NCBI GenBank assembly: GCA_017880945.1
Contig: JADGRM010000157.1
Location: 1 to 5,152 of the forward strand
Direction of reading: 5' to 3'
Origin: Gallionella sp.
GTDB lineage: Bacteria; Pseudomonadota; Gammaproteobacteria; Burkholderiales; Gallionellaceae
DNA: 5,152 nt
The notes beneath the pieces are model-generated. The model was not told where the DNA came from. It was given only the letters and a program-made list of their open reading frames with translations, and ran no database searches. Within the stretch, counting starts at the first letter, position 1; the number at the start of each line of letters is the position of its first letter. This document shows, in pieces, positions 1-5,152 of the stretch. The position numbers and the translations under genes were made by a program.

Positions 1-2
1 CG

Positions 3-32
3 GAGATGTGGATGCCAGAGATGTGGATGAGG
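3..32 (+). repeat. two 15-bp in-frame tandem repeat units
   Basis: Units at 3-17 and 18-32 share their first 12 bases, GAGATGTGGATG, and differ only in the last codon (CCA versus AGG). In the upstream partial frame they encode EMWMP and EMWMR. The array touches the window edge, so more units may lie to the left. Confidence 0.6.
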
Positions 33-125
33 GGCAATAACGGTGCGATTAAACGCGCCCCTGCATATGGTTTTCAACTGCCCAACGTGGATGGCGAATA
101 TCGCAGGACTGTTACTGTGACCTGA
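3..125 (+). CDS. 3' end of an unidentified gene (partial)
   Basis: This frame is open from the left edge to a TGA at 123-125 and gives the last 40 residues of a protein whose start is outside the window. The other two forward frames stop early, at 28-30 and 38-40. The fragment starts with the repeated pentapeptide EMWMP/EMWMR, rich in Met and Trp. It continues with a polar stretch (GAIKRAPAYGFQLPNVDGEY) and ends in RRTVTVT, which could be a final beta strand. The stop lies 3 bases before the next ATG (129), a spacing typical of genes in one operon. I do not recognise the family. With only 40 codons, a chance open frame is possible, although the close spacing argues mildly for a real gene. Confidence 0.4.
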   Translation, partial: EMWMPEMWMRGNNGAIKRAPAYGFQLPNVDGEYRRTVTVT

Positions 126-128
126 AAA

Positions 129-743
129 ATGAAAAATACATCCCGGCGCATACGCCTGATCTGGGCTGCAGTTCTGGGGGTCGTCCTGATCTGCATCTCT
201 GTTGCGGCAGCCATATCTGTTGTAGAAGCCAGAACCAGCTTGTTACCCGGCGAAAAGGAGAACATCGTCATGCCCCTGATCATCATGTCCACTTCATTCA
301 CGCGTGATGGGGAGATTCCCGCGCGCTACACTTGCGATAGCGTGAATATATCCCCTCCGCTTACCTGGACCGGTGTTCCGGCCGGCACAAAAAGCCTGGC
401 CTTGATCGTCGATGATCCGGATGCCCCCGATCCCGAGGCGCCCAAGATGACCTGGGTGCACTGGGTGCTGTATAACATTCCGCCCGATGCCTCTGGTTTG
501 CCCGAAAGCATTGCTGTCGAAGGACTCCCGCGAGGAGTCCTGCAGGGACTGAATGACTGGCAAAGTACCGGCTACAAAGGGCCGTGTCCGCCGATAGGCA
601 AGCACCGCTATTTTTTCAAACTGTATGCGCTGGATACCTTGCTGCCGGATCTGAAACACCCCGCCAAGGCGGCTCTGGAAAAGGCCATGCAAGGTCACAT
701 ACTTGTTCAATCCGAGCTGATCGGGTTGTACCAGCGGCAGTAG
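129..743 (+). CDS. YbhB/YbcL-family PEBP (Raf kinase inhibitor-like) protein
   Basis: This is a phosphatidylethanolamine-binding-protein fold of the bacterial YbhB/YbcL group. The 204-residue frame shows the family hallmarks: DDPDAP at residues 95-100, WVHWV at 109-113 and GPCPPIGKHRY at 151-161, which together line the small anion/ligand pocket. Members bind phosphate-like ligands, but their bacterial role is poorly defined. Residues 1-9 are basic (KNTSRRIR) and about 10-32 are strongly hydrophobic, which looks like a signal peptide or anchor; the SRR is only loosely Tat-like. E. coli YbcL is periplasmic and YbhB cytosolic, so both locations have precedent. The ATG at 129 has no good Shine-Dalgarno but sits 3 bases after the upstream stop, so coupling could drive it. 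The ATG at 270 (Met48) has an excellent AAGGAG and would give 157 residues, about YbhB length. Family call is secure; start and location are not. Confidence 0.9.
   Translation: MKNTSRRIRLIWAAVLGVVLICISVAAAISVVEARTSLLPGEKENIVMPLIIMSTSFTRDGEIPARYTCDSVNISPPLTWTGVPAGTKSLALIVDDPDAPDPEAPKMTWVHWVLYNIPPDASGLPESIAVEGLPRGVLQGLNDWQSTGYKGPCPPIGKHRYFFKLYALDTLLPDLKHPAKAALEKAMQGHILVQSELIGLYQRQ
255..260 (+). promoter_or_regulatory. internal Shine-Dalgarno AAGGAG before ATG 270
   Basis: AAGGAG lies 9 bases upstream of an in-frame ATG at 270 inside the PEBP gene, an ideal arrangement for a bacterial start. Initiation here would drop the hydrophobic leader and give a cytosolic 157-residue protein. The ATG at 129 has no comparable site; the nearest purine run, AGGA, is about 20 bases upstream. 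The site either marks the true start or allows two forms of the protein. Confidence 0.5.
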
Positions 744-799
744 ATTGGATAACAACATACTTGGAGCGGCAATTACTCGGTGCGCTCAATAACAAAATC

Positions 800-1525
800 A
801 TGAAACGCCACTTCGCCTTAAGCGCATTTCTCTTTTTCTGTTTTGTTTTCCCGTCGCAGGGCGTGGAGTTCGATGCGGCGCGCCACAGGATGGTGGAGGA
901 AGTGTTGTCCGATGCCGCCGACACATCCGCATCCAGCGGCAGAGCCGCGCTCAGTCCAAGCGTCATCGCGGCGATGGAAAAAGTTGAGCGTCATCGTTTC
1001 GTGCCAGCCGATCTGGCCGCGGTTGCCTATCTCAATCGCCCCCTTCCGATCGGCTACGGGCAGACGATCTCGCAGCCTTTCATCGTGGCGCTGATGACCG
1101 ATCTGATGCGGGTCAAGGCTGGCGACAGGGTGCTTGAGATCGGCACCGGTTCGGGCTACCAGGCGGCGGTGCTGGCGGAAATAGCCAGCTCGGTTTACAG
1201 CATTGAAATCATCGAGCCGCTGGGAAGAGAAGCGGGCGAACGGCTGAAATCTCTCGGCTACCGCAACGTGCAAACAAGGGTGGGCGACGGTTACTACGGC
1301 TGGCCCGAAGCCGCGCCGTTCGACGCGATCATCGTGACGGCTGCCGCCAGCCATGTGCCTCCTCCTCTGATCAAGCAGTTGAAGCCGGGTGGCCGGATGG
1401 TGATCCCGCTCGGCACGCAATTCATGACCCAGTATCTGATGCTGGTGGAAAAACAGCAGGACGGCTCAGTGACCAACCGCCAGATTTTGCCGGTGGCTTT
1501 CGTTCCGCTTACCGGGTGGCATTAG
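800..1525 (+). CDS. pcm: protein-L-isoaspartate O-methyltransferase, apparently exported
   Basis: Pcm (PIMT) methylates L-isoaspartyl residues in damaged proteins using S-adenosylmethionine, which starts their repair. Family motifs are all present in the 241 residues: the substrate loop PIGYGQTISQP (83-93), the SAM glycine loop LEIGTGSGYQAA (112-123), the acidic residue E136 after strand 2, VGDGYYGW (161-168), FDAIIVTAA (174-182), then KPGG and IPLG. Most bacterial Pcm proteins are cytosolic with about 205-220 residues. Here residues 1-21 form a typical Sec signal peptide: basic KR, a Phe/Leu-rich core, then PSQG before VEF. It has no lipobox cysteine. I chose ATG 800 because the signal peptide begins there; the frame stays open to 584 only as overlap with the PEBP gene. 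No strong Shine-Dalgarno is visible. The stop is 2 bases from the next ATG, so the two genes are very likely co-transcribed. Family is certain; export is an inference. Confidence 0.95.
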   Translation: MKRHFALSAFLFFCFVFPSQGVEFDAARHRMVEEVLSDAADTSASSGRAALSPSVIAAMEKVERHRFVPADLAAVAYLNRPLPIGYGQTISQPFIVALMTDLMRVKAGDRVLEIGTGSGYQAAVLAEIASSVYSIEIIEPLGREAGERLKSLGYRNVQTRVGDGYYGWPEAAPFDAIIVTAAASHVPPPLIKQLKPGGRMVIPLGTQFMTQYLMLVEKQQDGSVTNRQILPVAFVPLTGWH

Positions 1526-1527
1526 TC

Positions 1528-3975
1528 ATGTCCCGCCCGCCGTTCCTCGCGATCGGCCTGCTCTCCGCTTGCGTGCTGGCCTACGAGGTGCTGCTGACGC
1601 GATTGTTCAGCATCGTGCTGTGGCATCACTTCGCCTACATGATCATCAGCGCGGCGATGCTGGGCTACGGGGCGAGCGGCACGCTACTGACCCTGCTGAA
1701 AGAAAAAATCGCTGCGCATTTCGCCGCGGTGTACGTGATCGCCGCAACGGCATTGGCTGTGCTGATGCCGGCGGCGTTCCTGCTGGCGCAACAGGTTCCG
1801 TTCAATCCGCTCGAACTGCTGTGGGACAAGACCCAGCCGGCCAAACTGCTCGCCGTTTATCTGCTGATGATGTTGCCGTTCTTTTGCGGGGGGTTGGGCA
1901 TCGGCCTGGTCTTTGCGCACTTCGGCAAGCAGTCATCGCGCATCTATGCCTTCGACATCCTCGGCGCGGGTGTGGGCAGCCTGGGCGTGATCGGCGTGCT
2001 GTTCCTCGTGCCGCCTGCACAGGTGCTGACCGTCCTCACGGCATTGGCGTTGCTGGCTGCCGCGATCGCCGTCGTCGAGCTGAAGATGCGGCCGAAATGG
2101 CTGATGGAATTATTTCTCGGGCTGGCTGTGCTGGCGGCTGTGGCGCTGCCCGGCATGCCAGTGCATTTATCCCCCTACAAGGATCTGAGCCAGGCCCTGA
2201 ACATCACCGGGGCGCGGGTGGTCGAGGAACGCAGCAGTCCGCTGGGGCAGATCACCGTGGTGGATAACACCCGCGTGCCGTTGCGCGATGCGCCGGGGAT
2301 GAGCCTTAACGCCACCAGCGAACCGCCGCCGCAGCTGGGCGTATTCGTGGACGGAAACGGTCCGTCTGCGCTGACCAAGTTTGATGGCAAGCTTGAACCG
2401 CTGGCCTATCTTGACCAGCTCACCTCGGCGCTGCCCTATCATGTGCTGGCCTCTCAGGAACTTGCCCCTCATAAACTTGGCCCTCATGAAGTGATATGGC
2501 CACGCGTGTTGGTGCTGGGTGCCGGGGCCGGCAGCGATGTGCTGCAGGCGCTCTATTTCGGCAGCGCCGCGGTCGATGCGGTGGAGCTGGACCGCAACGT
2601 CACCGATCTGGTCAGCCAGCGTTTTCGCGACTATGCCGGCAACCTTTACGCCCAGCCCGGAGTGCATGTGTACGCAGCCGAGGCGCGCGGTTTCGTCAAC
2701 GCCAGCCGTGAGCGCTATGACCTGATCCAGGTGGCGCTGCTGGATTCATTCGGCACCGCCTCGGCCGGGTTATACGGCCTGAGCGAAAACTATCTCTACA
2801 CGGTGGAAGCACTCCAGACCAACCTGAGCCGCCTCACGCCGGGCGGCATGCTGGCCGTCACCCGCTGGCTCACGCTGCCGCCGCGCGATGCGCTGAAACT
2901 GTTTGCGACAGCGGTGACCGCGTTGGAGCGGAGTGGCGTGACCGACCCCAGCGCGCGGCTGGTGATGATACGGGGCTGGAAGACCGTCACGCTGCTGGTG
3001 AAGAACAGCGCTTTCACCGCGCCGGAAATCGCGGCGATCAAGGAATTCAGCCGCACGCGTTCTTTCGACCTGGCTTATTACCCTGGGATGCGCGCCGATG
3101 AGGCGAACCGTTACAACCTGCTGGCGCAGGCATATTTTTTTGAGGGAGCCGTTGCATTACTGGGACAGCAGCGGCAGGACTTCATCGACCAATACAAATT
3201 CTATATCGAGCCGGCGACCGATGACCGGCCGCATTTTTTCCGCTTCTTCAAATGGAATTCAGCCGCGGAATTATTCGCGCTGCGCGAGCAGGGCGGCATG
3301 CCGCTGCTCGACTGGAGCTACCCGCTGCTGGTGGCGACACTGGTGCAGGCGTTCGCGGCAAGCGTGCTGCTGATCCTGGCACCGCTGGCTCTGTCGCGTT
3401 GCCGGCGCACCTTGCCCAGCACGCCGGTGGCCCTGTATTTTCTCGCGATCGGCTTTGCCTTCATGTTCATGGAAATCGCCTTCATCCAGAAATTCGTGCT
3501 GTTCCTGTCCCACCCGCTGTACGCCGTGGCGGTCGTGTTGTGTGCGTTCCTGGTGTTCGCCGCCGCGGGCAGCTGGCTTGCCGGACATTGGCAAAACGCG
3601 CGCTGGCATGCGACGAACAAAGTCACGCTGGCGGTGATCGCGATGGGTGCAATATCGCTGCTCTATTTAGCCATCCTGCCGTACCTGTTCCAGGTACTGA
3701 TCCATTTGCCCGATGCTGCAAAAATAATCATCTCCGTCGCGCTGATCGCACCGCTGGCGATGTGCATGGGCGTGCCTTTCCCCACTGCGATGATGCGGCT
3801 GGCAGACACCGCCGAACAAGCCATTCCCTGGGCATGGGCAATCAACGGCTTCGCCTCGGTGGTGGGTGCAGTGCTCGCCACGCTGCTGGCGATCCATCTG
3901 GGCTTTGCCGTGGTGATCCTGCTGGCAGTCATGTTCTACGGTGTGGCCTGTGCCGCCTTGAGGGGATTCGCTTGA
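1528..3975 (+). CDS. polytopic membrane protein with spermidine-synthase-like Rossmann domain
   Basis: This 815-residue protein resembles the fused membrane/spermidine-synthase family. By eye there are about seven membrane segments in residues 6-210, a soluble Rossmann domain at about 325-480, a region ending in ATDDRPHFFRFFKW, and about seven more segments from 596 to the end. The C-terminal block has stretches I associate with this family (SHPLYAVAVVL, WAWAINGFASVVGA). The Rossmann domain keeps a glycine loop, GAGAGSD (331-337), and the ribose-binding acidic residue E353 in VELDRN. Where E. coli SpeE has DDG and ISDCTDP, this protein has AEA (384-386) and VALLDS (402-407), so the first catalytic aspartate is alanine (A403) and only the second survives (D406). 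Aminopropyl transfer is therefore unlikely; substrate and reaction are unknown. I prefer ATG 1528, with GGGTGG at 1514-1519 as binding site, over GTG 1516. Charged loops suggest that the Rossmann domain faces the periplasm. Confidence 0.85.
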   Translation: MSRPPFLAIGLLSACVLAYEVLLTRLFSIVLWHHFAYMIISAAMLGYGASGTLLTLLKEKIAAHFAAVYVIAATALAVLMPAAFLLAQQVPFNPLELLWDKTQPAKLLAVYLLMMLPFFCGGLGIGLVFAHFGKQSSRIYAFDILGAGVGSLGVIGVLFLVPPAQVLTVLTALALLAAAIAVVELKMRPKWLMELFLGLAVLAAVALPGMPVHLSPYKDLSQALNITGARVVEERSSPLGQITVVDNTRVPLRDAPGMSLNATSEPPPQLGVFVDGNGPSALTKFDGKLEPLAYLDQLTSALPYHVLASQELAPHKLGPHEVIWPRVLVLGAGAGSDVLQALYFGSAAVDAVELDRNVTDLVSQRFRDYAGNLYAQPGVHVYAAEARGFVNASRERYDLIQVALLDSFGTASAGLYGLSENYLYTVEALQTNLSRLTPGGMLAVTRWLTLPPRDALKLFATAVTALERSGVTDPSARLVMIRGWKTVTLLVKNSAFTAPEIAAIKEFSRTRSFDLAYYPGMRADEANRYNLLAQAYFFEGAVALLGQQRQDFIDQYKFYIEPATDDRPHFFRFFKWNSAAELFALREQGGMPLLDWSYPLLVATLVQAFAASVLLILAPLALSRCRRTLPSTPVALYFLAIGFAFMFMEIAFIQKFVLFLSHPLYAVAVVLCAFLVFAAAGSWLAGHWQNARWHATNKVTLAVIAMGAISLLYLAILPYLFQVLIHLPDAAKIIISVALIAPLAMCMGVPFPTAMMRLADTAEQAIPWAWAINGFASVVGAVLATLLAIHLGFAVVILLAVMFYGVACAALRGFA
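2446..2490 (+). repeat. three-unit 15-bp tandem repeat inside the membrane protein gene
   Basis: Units 2446-2460, 2461-2475 and 2476-2490 encode LASQE, LAPHK and LGPHE (residues 307-321). Units two and three match at 13 of 15 bases, and units one and two at 11 of 15. The repeat lies just before the first strand of the Rossmann domain (from about residue 325), so it probably lengthens a flexible linker. Confidence 0.7.
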
Positions 3976-4223
3976 TGAGTTTGATTGAACTAATTGTAGG
4001 AGCGGGGGATGCCTGTCCTGAGCCTGTCGAAGCGGCCCGCGACCAAACGGCTCGCGGGCATGGCCCGCTCCTACGGGTGCCCGGCCAAAAGTTTTTCGGA
4101 CATGTCTCGACTACATTTTTCAGTTTGAAACAATTTCGTGATGCAATGTCGGCCCTGGCTTGCCATGATTTCGCCGACACAACGGTGGAGTTCACACAGC
4201 GCGCGGTGGCGGTATGCGCATGA
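3975..4223 (+). CDS. possible 82-residue coupled ORF spanning the REP element
   Basis: The ATG at 3975-3977 overlaps the TGA of the membrane protein gene as TGATG, with AGGGG at 3961-3965 as a well-placed ribosome binding site. Its own TGA (4221-4223) forms a second TGATG with the fourth codon of the hydrolase gene, itself a possible start. Residues 8-34 are encoded by the REP doublet, so that part is not old protein sequence. The C-terminal half (from about VPGQKFFGHVSTTF to FTQRAVAVCA) has a plausible composition but no family I recognise. It could be a short real gene invaded by the repeat, the decayed end of one, or a chance open frame that lets ribosomes move between its neighbours. The double junction is the main support. 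Confidence 0.25.
   Translation: MSLIELIVGAGDACPEPVEAARDQTARGHGPLLRVPGQKFFGHVSTTFFSLKQFRDAMSALACHDFADTTVEFTQRAVAVCA
3996..4074 (+). repeat. REP-type palindromic doublet, left half interrupted
   Basis: The outer arms GTAGGAGCGGG (3996-4006) and CCCGCTCCTAC (4064-4074) are a perfect 11-bp inverted repeat, extended inward, after a 2-base mismatch, by ATGCC (4009-4013) against GGCAT (4057-4061). The inner arms GCCCGCGA (4035-4042) and TCGCGGGC (4052-4059) form a perfect 8-bp stem with a 9-base loop. The right half, read in reverse complement from 4074 to 4052, is a complete REP unit of the GTAGGAGCGGGC type common in Pseudomonas and related genomes. The left half is the same unit, split after ATGCC by about 22 foreign bases and resuming with CCCGCGA. 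Elements of this kind are moved by RAYT transposases elsewhere in the genome and may act on mRNA stability. No T-run follows, so it is not a classical terminator. Confidence 0.8.
4014..4035 (+). repeat. fragment of a second dispersed repeat inside the REP element
   Basis: The core TGTCCTGAGCCTGTCGAAG resembles the CCTGAGCCTGTCGAAGG-type repeat that I recognise as widely scattered in proteobacterial genomes, usually with longer palindromic arms. Here only the core is present. It sits exactly where the left REP copy loses match with the right copy, so the two repeats are nested. Recognition is from memory and not searched. Confidence 0.5.
4147..4179 (+). repeat. small inverted repeat upstream of the hydrolase
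   Basis: TGTCGGC (4147-4153) and GCCGACA (4173-4179) are perfect 7-bp arms around a 19-base loop, which itself holds TGGC/GCCA (4156-4159 and 4162-4165). The stem ends about 34 bases before the hydrolase ATG. It could fold in the leader mRNA or be an operator, but nothing identifies a regulator and chance is possible. Confidence 0.25.
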
Positions 4224-5059
4224 TGTGGCACGCGCTGGGTATTCTGGCCGCAGCCTATGGCGGTCTTGCGCTGCTGGTTTATATTTTCCAGTCGCGCCTG
4301 GTTTTCTATCCGGAAACCGAACGCGAGATCACCGCCACACCCAGCCAGATCGGTTTGCCATACGAAGACATCCAGCTGAAAACTTCCGACGGCATCAGTC
4401 TGCATGGCTGGTATATCCCGGCACCGCAGCCGCGTGGCACGGTGCTGTTCCTGCACGGCAACGCGGGGAATATTTCCCACCGGCTCGATTCAGTGCAGAT
4501 GTTTCATCGTCTCGGCTACAGCACGCTGATCTTCGACTACCGCGGCTATGGAAACAGCAGCGGCGTGCCCACCGAGCAGGGCACCTATCGTGATGCCGAG
4601 GCCGCATGGCGCTACCTGACCGAGCAGCGGCAGATACCTTCCTGCCGCATCGTGTTGTTCGGCGAATCGCTGGGCGGTGCGGTTGCCGCATGGTTGGCTG
4701 CACGTCAAAAACCGGCTGCATTGGTGATCGCATCCGGCTTCACTTCCGTGCCCGATCTGGGGCAGCAGCTCTATCCGTTTCTCCCGGTACGGTGGCTGGC
4801 GCGCATCCGTTACGATACGCGGGAATACCTGCGGGCTGTTGCCGCACCGGTGTTGATCGCCCACAGCCCGGAAGATGACATCATTCCATTCGAGCACGGG
4901 CGCGTGCTCTATGCAGCAGCCAATCCGCCCAAACAGTTCCTCGAACTTGCCGGCGGTCATAACGACGGTTTCATTTTCATGCGTGAATCATGGGTCAAGG
5001 CGCTGGGGGATTTTCTTAGCGAGCAGATGGATGCGGCGTGTCGGTGGAGCAGGGTTTGA
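4214..5059 (+). CDS. membrane-anchored alpha/beta hydrolase, BEM46/YfhR-like
   Basis: This is a serine hydrolase of the alpha/beta fold, 281 residues, close in layout to the BEM46/YfhR group. Residues 7-25 are one hydrophobic segment followed by FQSRLVFYPE, a typical entry for this group, so the protein is probably an inner-membrane-anchored enzyme; the catalytic domain most likely faces the periplasm. Visible elements in order: HGNAGN (81-86, oxyanion region), DYRGYGNSSG (108-117), nucleophile elbow GESLGG (150-155, Ser152), HSPEDDIIP (217-225, acid most likely Asp221) and GGHND with His249. The catalytic triad is complete. The substrate cannot be told from sequence; esterase, thioesterase or lipase activity are all possible. 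ATGs at 4214, 4220 and 4223 compete as starts. The only purine-rich site, GGTGG at 4205-4209, suits 4220 better than 4214. The gap and the REP element before it make its link to the upstream operon uncertain. Confidence 0.9.
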   Translation: MRMMWHALGILAAAYGGLALLVYIFQSRLVFYPETEREITATPSQIGLPYEDIQLKTSDGISLHGWYIPAPQPRGTVLFLHGNAGNISHRLDSVQMFHRLGYSTLIFDYRGYGNSSGVPTEQGTYRDAEAAWRYLTEQRQIPSCRIVLFGESLGGAVAAWLAARQKPAALVIASGFTSVPDLGQQLYPFLPVRWLARIRYDTREYLRAVAAPVLIAHSPEDDIIPFEHGRVLYAAANPPKQFLELAGGHNDGFIFMRESWVKALGDFLSEQMDAACRWSRV

Positions 5060-5152
5060 GACATTGGTGAGCGGCAGAAATATGCCAGAATGAGCCATTC
5101 GCGAGTATCCGCTTCACGGCAAGCAATTTGGCAACATGGGGTTCGGCTGTGT

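Noticed and set aside
584..799. Upstream extension of the pcm frame to an ATG at 584
   Set aside because: It overlaps the conserved 3' part of the PEBP gene, resembles no Pcm N-terminus, and would bury the signal peptide at 800.
1516..1527. GTG start at 1516 for the membrane protein
   Set aside because: ATG 1528 has a correctly spaced GGGTGG and avoids a 10-base overlap with pcm. The GTG cannot be fully excluded.
2167..2667. Long minus-strand open frame (also 294-758 and 818-1420)
   Set aside because: These lie opposite strongly supported genes, have arginine/histidine-rich shadow composition, and match no family. They come from GC-rich third positions.
3252..3974. In-frame open stretch upstream of ATG 3975
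   Set aside because: It lies in another frame of the membrane protein C-terminus, whose transmembrane segments are clear. Only the part from 3975 is considered as a gene.
3996..4100. REP hairpin as a rho-independent terminator
   Set aside because: No T-run directly follows the stem; the TTTTT at 4092-4096 is about 18 bases beyond it and not joined to a stable stem.
5060..5152. Possible gene start at ATG 5090 and open minus-strand frames at the right edge
   Set aside because: Only 21 codons are visible on the + strand, there is no clear ribosome binding site, and the minus frames overlap the hydrolase end. No family is recognisable.

Overview
The window looks like chromosomal DNA of a moderately GC-rich proteobacterium. 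I would guess a beta-proteobacterium, from the gene families, the GC-rich third codon positions and the short palindromic repeat between genes; this is an impression, not a measured result. All supported genes are on the + strand. No RNA gene, CRISPR array, insertion sequence or phage gene is visible.

Layout. Bases 3-125 hold the last 40 codons of a gene that starts outside the window; it opens with a 15-bp in-frame repeat and has no recognisable family. Three bases later comes a YbhB/YbcL-type PEBP gene (129-743). It has either an N-terminal export signal or, from an internal start at 270 with a much better ribosome binding site, a cytosolic form. After 56 bases comes pcm (800-1525), a protein-L-isoaspartate O-methyltransferase with an apparent signal peptide. 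Two bases later begins a large polytopic membrane protein (1528-3975) with a spermidine-synthase-like Rossmann domain between two blocks of membrane segments. The gap 3976-4213 carries a REP-type palindromic doublet (3996-4074), interrupted in its left half by a piece of a second repeat family. An 82-codon ORF (3975-4223) spans this gap and meets both neighbouring genes at TGATG junctions. A membrane-anchored alpha/beta hydrolase of the BEM46/YfhR type follows (4214-5059). The last 93 bases hold nothing I can assign.

How the genes fit together. All four full-length products look directed to the envelope: exported PEBP, exported Pcm, polytopic membrane protein, inner-membrane-anchored hydrolase. 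The tightest link is pcm with the membrane protein. Reading the membrane protein by the positive-inside rule puts its Rossmann domain in the periplasm, so two adjacent genes would place S-adenosylmethionine-type folds on the side of the membrane where this cofactor is not known to be supplied. This is the most interesting feature of the window, and it is inference. The Rossmann domain also lacks the key aminopropyltransferase aspartate, so it should not be called a working spermidine synthase.
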